Counted from the first letter of the stretch, positions 1 to 13,062 are shown. The stretch is 64,000 nucleotides of DNA from Doris montereyensis (GCA_037039925.1 JAXRKP010000542.1:80001-144000), one strand, 5' to 3'. The notes: generated by a model from the sequence alone, not told the origin. Program-made: numbers and translations.

Positions 1-1115
1 TGTTTTTAATCAGGGACCGAAAAACAGAGGAAGGCCACCGACATCATTACCAAAGACATTAAACCACGACTGACAAAACTACACAAAGTATACCAACACC
101 TAGCCTCCTCATGAACACAGGAACACCGACATCATTGCCAAAGACACTAAACCACGACTGACAAAACTACACAAATTATACTAACACCTAGCCTCATGAA
201 CACAGGAACACCGACATCATTGCCAAAGACACTAAACCACGACTTACAAACTACACAAATTATACTAACACCTAGCCTCAGAGAAAACAGGAACACCGAC
301 ATCATTGCCAAAGACACTAAACCACGACTGACAAAACTACATGAAAGTATACTAACACCTAGCCTCAGGAACACCGACATCATTGCCAAAGACACTAAAC
401 CATGACTGACAAAAATACACAAAGTATACTAACACCTAGCCTCAGAACACCGACATCATTGCCAAAGACACTAAACCACGACTGACAAAACTACACAAAG
501 TATACTAACACCTAGCCTCATGAAAACAGGAATTCTCAGACATCATTGCCAAAGACACTAAACCACGACTGACAAAACTACACAAATTATACTAACACCT
601 AGCCTCCTGAACACAGGAACACCGACATCATTGCCAAAGACACTAAACCACGACTTACAAAAATACACAAAGTATACTAACACCTAGCCTCATGAACACA
701 GGAACACCGACATCATTGCCAAAGACACTAAACCACGACTGACAAAAATACACAAAGTATACTAACACCTAGCCTCATGAACACAGGAACACCGACATCA
801 TTGCCAAAGGCACTAAACCACGACTGACAAAACTACACAAATTATACTAACACCTAGCCTCATGAACACAGGAACACCGACATCATTGCCAAAGACACTA
901 AACCACGACTGACAAAACTACACAAAGTATACTAACACCTAGCCTCATGAACACCGACATCATTGCCAAAGACACCCAACCACGACTGACAAAACTACAC
1001 AAATTATACTAACACCTAGCCTCAGGAAAATCGACATCATTGCCAAAGACACTAAACCACAACTCTAAAAACTACACAAAATATACTAACACCTAGCCTC
1101 AGGAAAACCGAACTC
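1..1115. repeat. About 85-bp tandem satellite (truncated by window start)
   Basis: About 13 units, each holding CATCATTGCCAAAGACACTA, ACTAACACCTAGCCTCA and a variable GAACACAGGA spacer whose loss makes shorter units of about 70 bp. Units are only a few per cent diverged. The 1,116-1,320 flank is unique AT-rich sequence with no gene. Confidence 0.95.
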
Positions 1116-1318
1116 AAATGGAGACGATACAAATAATATACCACCACAACTGAAAACAGAAAGCGGCCTACTTGCCTTGAAGACTCTAACACAGGATCGA
1201 GACACACGGAAAGACGTTATAAAACAAATAATCAACACTAATATTCTATATGACCAGTATTATGTCAGAGTACACAATACAGGACAAACATCTTTATTGC
1301 CTCACAGTGTGAGGCCAT

Positions 1319-1547
1319 TCTACTACGACTACTTCTACTACATGTACTACTTTACTACTACTGCTGATGCTAATGCTACTATTACTACTGCTGCTACTAC
1401 TACTAATACTACTACTACTACTACTGCTAATACTACTGCTACTGCTACTACTACCACTGCTAATTCTACTACTTTTGCTACTACTATTACTAATACTACT
1501 ACTACTACTACTACTGCTGCTGCTGTTACTACTACTACTACTACTAG

Positions 1548-1620
<73 letters not shown>

Positions 1621-1743
1621 GCTGCTACTACTGCTGCTACTATATACTGCTAATAAAACTGCTGCTACTACTACTGCTACTACTGCAGTCATACGGCACT
1701 ACTACTACTACTACAATACTACTACTACTACCACTGCTGCTAT

Positions 1744-1801
<58 letters not shown>

Positions 1802-1850
1802 ACTACTACTACTACTACTTATACTACTACTAAACTACTACTACTACTGT

Positions 1851-1881
<31 letters not shown>

Positions 1882-2051
1882 GCTACTACTTCTACTACTG
1901 CTGCTACTACTACTAATACTACTACTACTACTGCTACTACTACTACTGCTAATACTACTGCTACTGCTACTACTACCACTGCTAATTCTACTAGTACTGC
2001 TACTACTAATACTAATACTACTACTACTACTGCTGCTACTGCTGCTACTGT

Positions 2052-2083
<32 letters not shown>

Positions 2084-2170
2084 GTTCTTCTACTACTACT
2101 ACTACTGCTGCTGCTACTACTACTACTACTACTACTGTTAATACTACTGCTACTACTACTATTACTACTG

Positions 2171-2231
<61 letters not shown>

Positions 2232-2255
2232 TGCTACTACTACTACTACTACTAA

Positions 2256-2322
<67 letters not shown>

Positions 2323-2339
2323 GTTACTACTACTACTGT

Positions 2340-2377
<38 letters not shown>

Positions 2378-2592
2378 GTTCCTACTACTACTACTACTAC
2401 TGAAAGATGGGAAGAGGACCACTACTACTACTACTACTGCTACTACTACTACTACTGCTGCTACTACTACTACTACCACTACTACTACTACTACTGCTAC
2501 TACTACTACTACTGCTGCTACTACTACTACTACTACTACTACTTCTGCTATTACTACTACTACTGCTGCTGCTGCTGCTACTACTACTTCTC

Positions 2593-2678
<86 letters not shown>

Positions 2679-2692
2679 GTTGTTACTACTAC
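1319..2692. repeat. 1.37-kb (ACT)n/(GCT) compound trinucleotide tract
   Basis: Nearly uninterrupted ACT repeats with GCT, GTT and ATT variants. All six frames are open for long distances and spell Tyr, Thr, Leu, Ser, Val or Ala homopolymers, so these reading frames are artefacts of the repeat. One complex patch (2,397-2,420) interrupts the tract. Confidence 0.97.
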
Positions 2693-2785
2693 AGAAACAA
2701 AATCTTCGGGCACCACGCCTCGCCAGGAAAAGATATATGGGCCGTAATGGCCTTGAAGAAACTTTACTACATTGTACTTCGGGAA

Positions 2786-3330
2786 GAAACGACAATAAGT
2801 GACAACTCCACTAATAAAGACAGAACAAACACGTGACGTTTCGGGTATAACCCTTCATCAGATAACAAACGAGAAATATTTTTTTATAAAAATAAATAAC
2901 GTAAACAACAAAGAGATGTGGTAATGTGAACTATCTAAATAGCTGTGAATAATACAAAGGAGCCATAGGGAGTGAAGTCAAATGTGAAAACGACAATAAG
3001 TGACAACTCCACCAATAAAAACAGAACAAACACGTGACGTTTCGGGTATAACCCTTTGTCAGACAACAAACGGGAAATGATTTTTTTAAAGATAAATAAA
3101 TACGTGGCTCCTTTTGTATTATTCACGGCTATGTAGATAGTTCACATTGCCACATCTCTTTGTTGTTTACGTTATTTATCGGTTGTAGTATTTTCTCGTC
3201 TGTTGTATGGTGAAGGGTGGGTTATGCATCAAAAGGCACATGTTTGTTCTGCCTTTATTGGTGGTGTTGTCACTTATTGTCGTTTTTCACCTTGACTTCA
3301 CTCCATTGTGGCTCCTTTGTATTATACATT
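2786..3330. repeat. Foldback structure with direct and inverted copies
   Basis: The segment 2,888-2,963 (GTAAACAACAAAGAGATGTG and following) is repeated inverted at 3,105-3,181 with roughly 90% identity. A module with ACGTGACGTTTCGGGTATAA occurs directly at 2,788-2,880 and 2,990-3,080, and partly inverted at 3,218-3,300. A non-autonomous foldback or MITE-like element is the likeliest reading. A short partial copy of dispersed repeat A follows at 3,340-3,390. Confidence 0.75.
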
Positions 3331-3475
3331 GTACTTACTTATGCAGTCATCTCAGGGTTAATTGAGAGGAAACAGCACTCCGCCCTCGGTCATACATTTG
3401 TTCTTATTCTTTTTTTCCAATCGAAAGGTGCGTCATTCAAACATTCAACCAGTTTAGTTTGTGCCTTCCATAAGA

Positions 3476-5975
3476 GTATGCCTCAAATGCATGTGTACCT
3501 CACATTCCCATCTGAGTATGCCTCAAATGCATGTGTACTCACATTCCCATCTGAGTTTGCCTCAAATGCATGTGTACTTCACATTCCCATCTAAGTATGC
3601 CTCAAATACATGTGTACCTCACATTCCCATCTAAGTATGCCTCAAATACATGTGTACCTCACATTCCCATCTAAGTATGCCTCAAATACATGTGTACCTC
3701 ACATTCCCATCTAAGTATGCCTCAAATACATGTGTACCTCACATTCCCATCTAAGTATGCCTCAAATACATGTGTACCTCACATTCCCATCTAAGTATGC
3801 CTCAAATACATGTGTACCTCACATTCCCATCTAAGTATGCCTCAAATACATGTGTACTTTCCACTCCCATCTAAGTATGCCTCAAATACATGTGTACTTT
3901 CCACTCCCATCTAAGTATGCCTCAAATACATGTGTACTTTCCACTCCCATCTAAGTATGCCTTAAATACATGTGTACTTTCCACTCCCATCTGAGTATGC
4001 CTTAAATACATGTGTACTTTCCACTCCCATCTGAAGTATGCCTCAAATACATGTGTACCTCCCAGTCCCATCTAAGTATGCCTCAAATACATGTGTACTT
4101 TCCAGTCCCATCTAAGTATGCCTCAAATACATGTGTACTTTCCACTCCCATCTAAGTATGCCTCAAATACATGTGTACTTCCCAGTCCCATCTGAGTATG
4201 CCTTGTAAATACATGTGTACCTCACATTCCCATCTGAGTATGCCTCAAATACATGTGTACTTTCCACTCCCATCTGAGTATGCCTCAAATACATGTGTAC
4301 CTTCCATTCCCATCTGAGTATGCCAAATTCAAATACATGTGTACCTCACATTCCCATCTGAGTATGCCTCAAATACATGTGTACCTTCCATTCCCATCTG
4401 AGTATGCCTCAAATACATGTGTACTTTCCACTCCCATCTGAGTATGCCTCAAATACATGTGTACTTTCCATTCCCATCTGAGTATGCCTCAAATACATGT
4501 GTACTTTCCACTCCCATCTGAGTATGCCTTAAATACATGTGTACTTTCCACTCCCATCTGAGTATGCCTTAAATACATGTGTACTTTCCACTCCCATCTG
4601 AGTATGCCTCAAATACATGTGTACCTCCAACTCCCATCTGAGTATGCCTCAAATACATGTGTACTTTCACATTCCCATCTGAGTATGCCTCAAATACATG
4701 TGTACTTTCCATTCCCATCTGAGTATGCCTCAAATACATGTGTACCTTCCACTCCCATCTGAGTATGCCTCAAATACATGTGTACCTCACATTCCCATCT
4801 GAGTATGCCTCAAATACATGTGTACTTCACATTCCCATCTGAGTATGCCTCAAATACATGTGTACCTCACACTCCCATCTAAGTATGCCTTAAATACATG
4901 TGTACTTTCCAGTCCCATCTAAGTATGCCTCAAATGCATGTGTACCTCCCAGTCCCATCTAAGTATGCCTCAAATGCATGTGTACCTCCCAGTCCCATCT
5001 AAGTATGCCTCAAATACATGTGTACCTCCCAGTCCCATCTGAGTATGCCTCAAATGCATATGTACTTTCCAGTCCCATCTAAGTATGCCTCAAATACATG
5101 TGTACCTCCCAGTCCCATCTAAGTATGCCTCAAATACATGTGTACCTTCCAGTCCCATCTAAGTATGCCTCAAATACATGTGTACTTCCCAGTCCCATCT
5201 AAGTATGCCTCAAATACATGTGTACCTCCCAGTCCCATCCTCCATGTGTACTTTCCTCTCCCATCTAAGTATGCCTCAAATACATGTGTACCTCCCACTA
5301 CCATAAGAGTATGCCTCAAATACATGTGTACCTTCCCCTCTCATCTGAGTATGTCTCAAATTCAAATACATGTACCTTCCACTCTCATCTGAGTATGCCT
5401 CAAATACATGTGTACCTCCCAGTCCCATCTAAGTATGCCTCAAATACATGTGTACCTCCCAGTCCCATCTAAGTATGCCTCAAATTCAAAAACATGTGTA
5501 CCTTCCAGTCCCATCTAAGTATGCCTCAAATACATGTGTACCTCCCAGTCCCATCTAAGTATGCCTCTCAAATACATGTGTACCTTCCACTCCCATCTGA
5601 GTATGCTCAAATTCAAATACATGTGTACCTCCCACTCCCATCTGAGTATGCTCAAATTCAAATACATGTGTACCTTCCACTCCCATAAGAGTATGCCTCA
5701 AATTCAAATACATGTGTACCTTCCACTCCCATCTGAGTATGCCTCAAATTCAAATACATGTGTACCTTCCACTCCCATAAGAGTATGCCTGAAATTCAAA
5801 TACATGTGTACCTTCCACTCCCATAAGAGTATGTCTCAAATTCAAATACATGTGTACCTTCCACTCCCATAAGAGTATGCCTCAAATACATGTGCACCTC
5901 CCACTGCCATAAGAGTATGCCTCAAATTTAAATACATGTGTACCTTCCACTCCCATAAGAGTATGCCTCAGCCTC
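3476..5975. repeat. 40-bp tandem satellite, about 60 copies
   Basis: Unit contains CCTCAAATACATGTGTACCT and CCCATCTAAGTATG. Subtypes (TTCCACTCCC, CTCACATTCC, CCCAGTCCCA and an ATTC-inserted variant near the 3' end) occur in blocks, indicating local amplification. Short open frames such as MPQIHVYLPFPSEYAS simply translate the unit and are not genes. 5,976-6,160 is a decayed flank. Confidence 0.97.
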
Positions 5976-6159
5976 ACATTACACATGTGCCTTATATTTG
6001 TGAATACTTTGCATAGCATATGTTTGTGCCTCATATACATGAATGCCTCACCGACATACATACATGTACATGTGTGGCCTAAGAAGAGCCTGTTGTACAA
6101 TGAGATCAATTATCTCCCCAAATATCATTCTCAGTGTTGCTGTCAGCCATGTAATAACA

Positions 6160-7205
6160 AACCATAAAGTAAGACATAGCACAATAAAAACAAACCATAA
6201 AGTGAGACATAGCACAATAAAAACAAACCATAAATTAAGACATAGCACAATAAAAACAAACCATAAATTAAGACATAGCACAATAAAAACAAACCATAAA
6301 TTAAGACATAGCACAATAAAAACAAACCATAAATTAAGAATACACAATAAAAAACAAAATTAAGACATAGCACAATAAAAACAAACCATAAATTAAGACA
6401 TAGCACAATAAAAACAAACCAAAGTGAGACATAGCACAATAAAAACAAACCATAAAGTAAGACATAGCACAATAAAAACAAACCATAATGTAAGACAGAG
6501 CACAATAAAAACAAACCATAAAGTGAGACATAGCACAATAAAAACAAACCATAAAGTGAGACATAGCACAATAAAAACAAACCATAAAGTAAGACATAGC
6601 ACAATAAAAACAAACCATAAAGTAAGACATAGCAAAATAAAACAAACCATAAATTAAGAATAGCACAAAAAACAAACCATAAAGTGAGACATAGCACAAT
6701 AAAAACAAACCATAAAGTAAGACATAGCACAATAAAAACAAACCATAAAGTGAGACATAGCACAATAAAAACAAACCATAAAGTGAGACATAGCACAATA
6801 AAAACAAACCATAAAGTGAGACATAGCACAATAAAAACAAACCATAAAGTAAGACATAGCACAATAAAAACAAACCATAAAGTAAGACATAGCACAATAA
6901 AAACAAACCATAAAGTAAGACATAGCACAATAAAAACAAACCATAAAGTAAGACATAGTACAATAAAACCAAACCATAAAGTGAGACATAGCACAATAAA
7001 AACAAACCATAAAGTGAGACATAGCACAATAAAAACAAACCACAAAGTGAGACATAGCACAATAAAAACAAACCATAAAGTGAGACATAGTACAATAAAA
7101 ACAAACCATAAAGTAAGACATAGCACAATAAAAACAAACCATAAAGTAAGACATAGCACAATAAAAACAAACCATAAAGTAAGACATAGCAATAAAAACA
7201 ATAAA
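6160..7205. repeat. 33-bp tandem satellite, about 31 copies
   Basis: Unit contains GACATAGCACAATAAAAACA and AACCATAAAGT, is very AT-rich and nearly homogeneous. Because 33 is a multiple of three, a stop-free frame persists for up to 357 codons on the minus strand. It repeats an 11-residue LCLTLWFVFIV unit and has no other sign of coding. Confidence 0.96.
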
Positions 7206-8035
7206 AACAACTTCATAAAACAGTCAACCTTTATAATAATATAAAAAAAAGAAGATAAAATGAAGATAACACTGGTGTCTATTCACAGAATTATATTTTT
7301 GTATAAATCAATAACATTTATAGAATTATCAAGAAACAGTTTTATCAGGTTCAAGTTTCAGCAATATACGAGAGAGTAAAATTAAAAGCCATAGTACAAA
7401 TGATTATTATTTATATCTTCATAAACAAAAGCATAAACTTATTCCACATTTCTATTCTTATTCACATTTCATAAAAACATAGATAAAACAAATTTGGTAT
7501 GCACATCCTTCATCAACAAATAGAAAATGAAAAATATTTTCTACAATTACATAAATAAATACGACAGAACTAAATGAGAAAACAAAAGATTTGTGTCAAT
7601 ACCATGGCCCCATAGAGCTGGAGTTTATCCCATTTTCTATAAAGGGGAACAGGTAATGAGTTACTAGACTTCACCTTGTGGACAGGACACCAGTCTCATG
7701 TTGATTTTCATCCTTAGCCCATGCTGGTACACATTTCCAAATGATGAATTTTGCTTTAAATGAAAATCAGTTGGCAATGCAGAAAAAAGAAAATGTGACC
7801 ACAGATAGACTAAGAAGAGCTACAACTCAATCAACGACAGCTTAGAACAAGAAAAAGATAAAGAGGGAAAACCAACATTTGTTTCATTATAAAAATCCCC
7901 ACCCACCATATAAGATGACCTACAGGTGAATTAAGGGGGAGGGGGGGGGTGCCGGTCCTAACAATGATTTTTACAGTCCCTAAAACAGACAATTTTTTTA
8001 ACCACTACCGTTAAACTTAGCATGTATAAATTAGG
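7206..8035. other. AT-rich stretch with a SINE remnant
   Basis: No gene is seen. 7,600-7,740 is a minus-strand fragment of the tRNA-headed SINE family (CATAGAGCTGGAGTTTATCC and a GACAGGACACCAGTCT block). The remainder is unassigned AT-rich sequence with a short G-run at 7,937-7,947. Confidence 0.6.
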
Positions 8036-8039
8036 TGAA

Positions 8040-8745
8040 AAATGGGGCAAAAAAATGTGGCCATCATATGGTTGCCATGAAAATGCCGCCATCTTGAATT
8101 TTCATTACGGAAATATGGTCAACTTCAACTGACAAAGGCTTTTTAAGTTTTGATCAAATTTGGCCCAATGTCTAAAATTTGTCAGAGATGATTTTCAATA
8201 AATGAAATGGTTTTGATTTTATAAAATGAGTTTTAATGTATATAGCAATGTTTCCATCCTTTGGCAAATTTAATCACAAACAAAAGTTGTATGCAAAAGA
8301 TTGAAACAATATCAAAAATCAGCTCTGTAAGATTTTTGTATTTGGCTATTGATACCAGTAATACCACATACCAAATTTGGGGGCAATCGGACGATAAATG
8401 GAAAAGAAGTTGATAAATCATTGTCAAAAAACTAACATTGTGAGAAAATCGTATTTGATTTTTTTTTTTCTGGGGTTTTTTTTTCTCTCACATAAACCTA
8501 CAAAAGAACAGTTTAATACTTTGAAGCGTTATAAAACCTTAAGGCGCTCTGAAGTACTTCTTGTCAACCTTTTTTCCCTGGCCCGGCCTCCTTATACTCA
8601 TGTAGGACGGCACCAAGTGTCTAAAGGAATATGTCACATAATTTTCGGCCGATCTAAAGCAATATTCAAGACAATTCATCAGAAGTAGATATTGTGGATT
8701 ACATTGAGATGATTAAAATGAGTGCCACTTTGCAATACTTTAGAC
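8040..8745 (+). repeat. Dispersed repeat C, copy 1
   Basis: Contains GGGGGCAATCGGACGATAAA followed by a TGAGAAAATC block and a TACTCATGTAGGACGGCA block, in the same order as in 11,420-12,400 and, inverted, in 59,440-60,270. No coding capacity is seen. Probably a non-autonomous element or the non-coding part of a larger transposon. Confidence 0.7.
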
Positions 8746-8754
8746 AAAATTATT

Positions 8755-8960
8755 TGCTATTATAGTACTAGTACAACTTTGGACCTACCAGTTATTGTGT
8801 GTTTTATTACAGGTTTCTCAGTATGACCTACTATTGTGTGTTTTATTACAGTTTCTCAGTATGTACTAGTACAAATTTGGACCTACCAGTTATTGTGTGT
8901 TTTATTACAGTTTCTCAGTATGTACTAGTACAAATTTGGACCTACCAGCTATCGTGTGTT
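8755..8960. repeat. About 64-bp unit in three copies
   Basis: Three units sharing TTGGACCTACCAGTTATTGT, GTTTTATTAC and TTTCTCAGTATG, the middle one partly deleted. A small local tandem triplication. Confidence 0.8.
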
Positions 8961-8964
8961 TTAT

Positions 8965-9070
8965 GGGATGAATTAAGAGGAGACAGTGCAAGACAATAGA
9001 TTAAGTGGAAGAGTGAAATAAAAGAGGTAGGACTTACCAGTAGCACTTGACTACCACCCACCTGAGAGTA
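8965..9070 (+). repeat. Dispersed repeat A, partial
   Basis: Shows the family core: GAATTAAGAGGAGACAGTGC, AAGAGTGAAA, AGAGGTAGGACTTACCAGTA and a GCACC...CACCC end. At least eleven copies occur in the window; it looks SINE-like but no clear box A or B is seen. Confidence 0.65.
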
Positions 9071-9494
9071 GTGAGAGAAAGAAATGGAACGCATGGACAG
9101 AGAGCTGCATCCTGCAGAAGATGGATGGTACCAAGGTTCAAGGTTGAAGGTGAAAGCTACAAAGTTCAACGCGGCTGGTCTACGTTGTGTGAATTTACAG
9201 AGGAACCCAAAAAGTTCAAACGATAATAGCTTTTCCTATTTTACCTTTATATCTTCACTCTTTTAAGAGCTGAAACAGTCCAGTGCATTTCACCCTTTCA
9301 ACCCTGACCCCCTGAGCCTACTTTTCCATACACTTGACCTCAATTAGCACATGTTAGCATCCCGTGCTGATTGGTCAGTTTAAATATAGAATATGACCAA
9401 AATAAGTGACCTTCACTGTGCGTTTGGTAAAGGAGCGAAGGTGCCCGTGAAGTTTACGTCACTTTCGGGATATAATAGAATACACATAATATTT

Positions 9495-9700
9495 TCGAGC
9501 AAAACCTACACCCCTGGTCCAGGTAGGTGGATTGACACCTAGTCCCATCGGAGACGGACGATAAAAAGGAGGTCCCGTGTACAGATCACAACACTGTGTC
9601 CGTTAAAGGTCCCTTGGCTGTTTACAGAGAGCCTGGGTAAATTTACAAATCCTACCAAAACCCTGAGATCACCTTAGTTGTGGATGTGGGTAAATGAAAT
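9495..9700 (-). repeat. Dispersed repeat B, minus copy
   Basis: Contains CCTAGTCCCATCGGAGACGG, AGGTCCCGTGTACAGATCAC and a TTGGCTGTTTACAG block. The same modules occur inverted at 22,826-23,130 and 27,070-27,330, and in part at 60,775-60,860. Likely a SINE-class element. Confidence 0.65.
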
Positions 9701-9774
9701 CAACTAAAAACCTACAGAGTACACTCCACATGGAACGTACGGGTTTGCCATATTTATGTCACTCTCAGTTTTAA

Positions 9775-10080
9775 AGGGTTAATGCCGTAATTATAATAAT
9801 AATATAATAAGAATATCTTTTCACATTTTACATTCACGTCATGAATCCTTTAAGAGCTGAAACGATCCTATGCATTTATGCTGTAATCAAAAAAATAATA
9901 ATATAACAACAATACCTTTTCACAATTATACATTCACAGCGTAAATCCTTAAAGAACTGAAATGGTCCAATACATTAATGTCGTAATAATAGTAATAATA
10001 ATAATATAACGACAATATATTTTCACATTTTACATTTACATCATAAACTATTTGTGAGCTGAAACAGTCTGTTGCATTAT
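9775..10080. repeat. About 95-bp degenerate tandem repeat, three copies
   Basis: Each unit carries AATAATATAA, CTTTTCACA.TTTACATT, and AAGAGCTGAAA near GTCC/GATCC ..TGCATTA. A fourth diverged copy is visible around 9,245-9,290. 10,081-10,440 is unassigned with no gene seen. Confidence 0.65.
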
Positions 10081-10454
10081 TGCAATGATTCTACTTTTAA
10101 AATATCAGTACCACGTTCTCAAAGGGTGCAAAGAGGACTTTGATGCACGTCTCTTTACATAGCTGTCATATGAAATCAAAGAGATAAAACGATGAAAAAT
10201 AAACACATAATATATGACATATTCATACAGCAAAACAGGAGAAAAGTCGGCTACACGGGTGTATGTACAATTTCTCAACAGGTATCACTCTGCTCATCGT
10301 AAAGTAAAGGTATCACATGAAGCAACAAGATATGGGTATGCATGTCTAAGCAGGAGTTAAAACAAGCAAGGAACAAATATATTTTTATATATAAAGGTGA
10401 AGAAATCTCCTCCACAGGTTCCCACAGATCTTCTTTTTTTTTAAGGCCGTTATC

Positions 10455-10612
10455 TATTGATTGAAATTTAAAATTTACCCAGTCCACCATAAGCAGTGAT
10501 CTCAGGGTGAACTAAGAAAGAAGAAATGGTAGCATGAGATATAAGTGAAAGAGCGAAAGGAAAGAAGTAGGACCTCCCAGCAGCACCCACCAACCGCCCA
10601 CTCAATGATGTA
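10455..10612 (+). repeat. Dispersed repeat A, full-length copy
   Basis: Reads TTTACCCAGTCCACCATAAG, then TGATCTCAGGGTGAACTAAG, then GGAAAGAAGTAGGACCTCCC, ending in GCACCCACCAACCGCC. About 155 bp. Confidence 0.75.
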
Positions 10613-10799
10613 TATCTTTACGACTCCATTCAAATTCTCAACGTTTCTGATTTATTTCACGGAGATGGTGTATGTGAACAATGCCCATTCAGAGTTCATA
10701 GTCATTGATGGATAGATTGATAGAATAGTATAGAGAGAGAGAAGCAGCAAAGAGTGGTAAAATGTGTGATAGTGATAGTGATAGCAAGAGAGAGTGTGA

Positions 10800-11295
10800 T
10801 TGATTAATGACATTGTCATTATTGTCAAAATATCTTGAGAGTGGAAAATCTGTTATATTAATTGATATTGTCTTGATATTATTTGACTTAAGTATTGCCT
10901 TTGACACAATTGACCAGAACATTATTATTAAAAAGACAGTGAAGTTTTCAAATTTAGTGGACAAGCCCTTGACTGGTTTAGATCTTACTTGTAGTCTGAC
11001 AGAACACGATCTATAATGATTGACCATAAATTTTAATCTAATTCTGTCCCGCTAAAGTATAATGTACCTCAAGGTTCAGTTCTTGGATCGCTCTACACAG
11101 AGCCCATTAGTGCTATTATAAACAGCTTCAATGTTAATTATCATATGTATGCTGACGACATCTAGCTCTTTTTCCCATTTTGCATCGATGACGAAATATT
11201 TGTCATCAAAAAGGCTGAAGAATGTGTTATGGCAATTAAGACATGGATGAACTAAAATTGAATGAGGACAAGACTGAATTTTATGCAATTTAGCA
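10800..11295 (+). mobile_element. Degenerate LINE reverse transcriptase fragment
   Basis: Conceptual translation in broken frames gives DLSIAFDTIDQN (RT D-containing block), a GPQG-like LKYNVPQGSVLGS block near 11,060, and YHMYADDI with the catalytic YADD at 11,148-11,159 followed at once by a stop. This is a Jockey/CR1-type non-LTR retrotransposon remnant. A sister copy lies at 40,760-41,320. Confidence 0.85.
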
Positions 11296-11419
11296 AGAAA
11301 GTTTGAGTAAAAAGTGTTTTTGTTAAAAAAAGTTTAAATATCAAAATCAATTATTGATGTTACATGTAAATATGTTCGAAACTTAGGATGTTATTTAGAT
11401 CATGAACTTTTGATGAGCA

Positions 11420-12400
11420 TTTTATTATTTTTTATTTGATATAGACAATTTTAACCATCACCATTGTACTAAAGCATGTCTAAATTAGCTGAAAAAGTTT
11501 TTTTTTAAATGATAGCATACGGTTGCGATGGGAATGTTTGTCATCTTGGATTTTCAATGCGAAAATAACAACTTCATTTCAACTAGGCTTTTTCAGTTAT
11601 AAATAAAATTGGCTATAACTTTGCACACGTTATTTTGGTTCAATATCTATTTGCACCCAGTAGATTTTTGGGATAAATGAAACAGTTTTCATTTTATTAA
11701 TTTTTTGAAAATTTTTGGCAAATTTAGTCACCCAAAAAACATTTTGCAAAAACTTTGAAGAGATATCGAAAAAAAGCTACTGGACAAATTTTTACTTATT
11801 TTATAGAGGCTAATGCTATATACCAAATTTGGGGCAATCGGACAATAAATAAAAGAGAAGATCGCATATCACTGTCAAAAAGTGACATTTTGAGAAAATC
11901 AAATTTTAGACATTTTTTTCTGTTACTTCAATGTTTTTCGCATATAACCCATAATTTATAGTATAAAAGAATACTATAATACATTAAAACATCATACTAT
12001 CGCAAGAGGCTATCAAAGACTTCATGTAGACCCTATATTCCAACTGCTCCAGATCCCATATACTCATGTCAGGATGGCATTTTTCTTATAACAGGTGTGC
12101 AGAATGTTTCCCGTAATTTTCGCCGATCTTAGCTAATAATTAATATTGACAATAATTAATCAAAAGTAGATTCTTCATGTAGCGTACTTTGTGGTAATTA
12201 AAATGATACCGGTACCAACTTCATATACTGTAGACAAAATTTCCAGCTTTCATAGTACTACTATCATTTCTAAAAAAAATTGTATAAAATGAAAGAATCG
12301 AGTACTGAGCCATTGTTATGGTATGAATGTCAAGGAATGAACTGCTCCATTCAGCAATGTAATAAAAGAGTGTTGTCCCATTTGTGGTAAAACTGCTTTC
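11420..12400 (+). repeat. Dispersed repeat C, copy 2
   Basis: Longest plus-strand copy, with GGGGCAATCGGACAATAAAT, TTTTGAGAAAATC, CATATACTCATGTCAGGATG and ATGTCAAGGAATGAACTGCT in order. The last block is found inverted at 59,478-59,510. Confidence 0.75.
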
Positions 12401-12414
12401 TTATTGTTACATTA

Positions 12415-12655
12415 GTTACAAATGTTTAAACAGTCTTGCCCCATCCTATTTACAAGACCTGGTCAGTTTTTACCAACCGAAAGAGTATTAAGATCATTAA
12501 ATTCCCTCTTGATCACCATGTGAACTAAAAAATCACCTTTCATTGAAAAAATCTTTCAGTTATGCTGCCCCTCTTTTATGAAACACTATCTTTTTAAAAA
12601 CAAGAAACAGCCCTTCATTTCAATTATTTTTTCAGAATCATAAGACCAAATTTTT

Positions 12656-12660
<5 letters not shown>
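12415..12660 (+). mobile_element. LINE ORF2 C-terminal fragment
   Basis: Frames around here read LAPSYLQDLVSFYQPKRVLR and, after breaks, SYAAPLLWNTIFLK, matching the very common CR1/Jockey RT tail (LAPsYL.dLl..y.P.R.LRS ... aP.lWNsLP). It ends where the first GA tract begins. Confidence 0.7.
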
Positions 12661-12754
<94 letters not shown>

Positions 12755-12774
12755 GGAGAGAGGGAGGGAGGGGG

Positions 12775-12852
<78 letters not shown>

Positions 12853-12895
12853 GAGAGAGAGAGGAGAGAAGGAGAAGGAGAGAGAAGAAAGAGAA
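12661..12895. repeat. (GA)n microsatellite
   Basis: Almost pure GA for about 230 bp with GGGAGG interruptions. Arg-Glu reading frames across it are artefacts. Confidence 0.97.
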
Positions 12896-12954
12896 AAGCT
12901 GTTTTATTACACTTTTATTGTCTTTAATATTGCAACATACACATATAGTTTGTT

Positions 12955-13062
12955 TTGCAGCTGTGCATTTTCTGTAACCTCTAATTGTGTCAATAACATT
13001 TTACTGTAAAGCGCCATCTAGCATTTCGGTAGATGAGAGGCAGTCAAAATATGCATTATCAT
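12955..13062 (+). repeat. LINE/SINE-type 3' tail
   Basis: Contains TTGTGTCAATAACATTTTAC and TGTAAAGCGCCATCTAGCAT then AAATATGCATTATCATTATT. The same tail is at 44,423-44,505. Both copies run straight into a long microsatellite. Confidence 0.65.

Noticed and set aside
1319..2836. Open frames of up to 489 codons across the ACT tract
   Set aside because: All frames on both strands are open and spell homopolymers; this is a consequence of a stop-poor trinucleotide repeat.
3476..5872. Short ORFs repeating MPQIHVYLPFPSEYAS
   Set aside because: They translate the satellite unit, are interrupted by frame changes at unit variants, and show no coding signature outside the repeat.
3476..5975. Possible CRISPR array (regular 40-bp periodicity)
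   Set aside because: Units are contiguous with no unique spacers, and the window is clearly animal DNA with spliced genes. It is a satellite.
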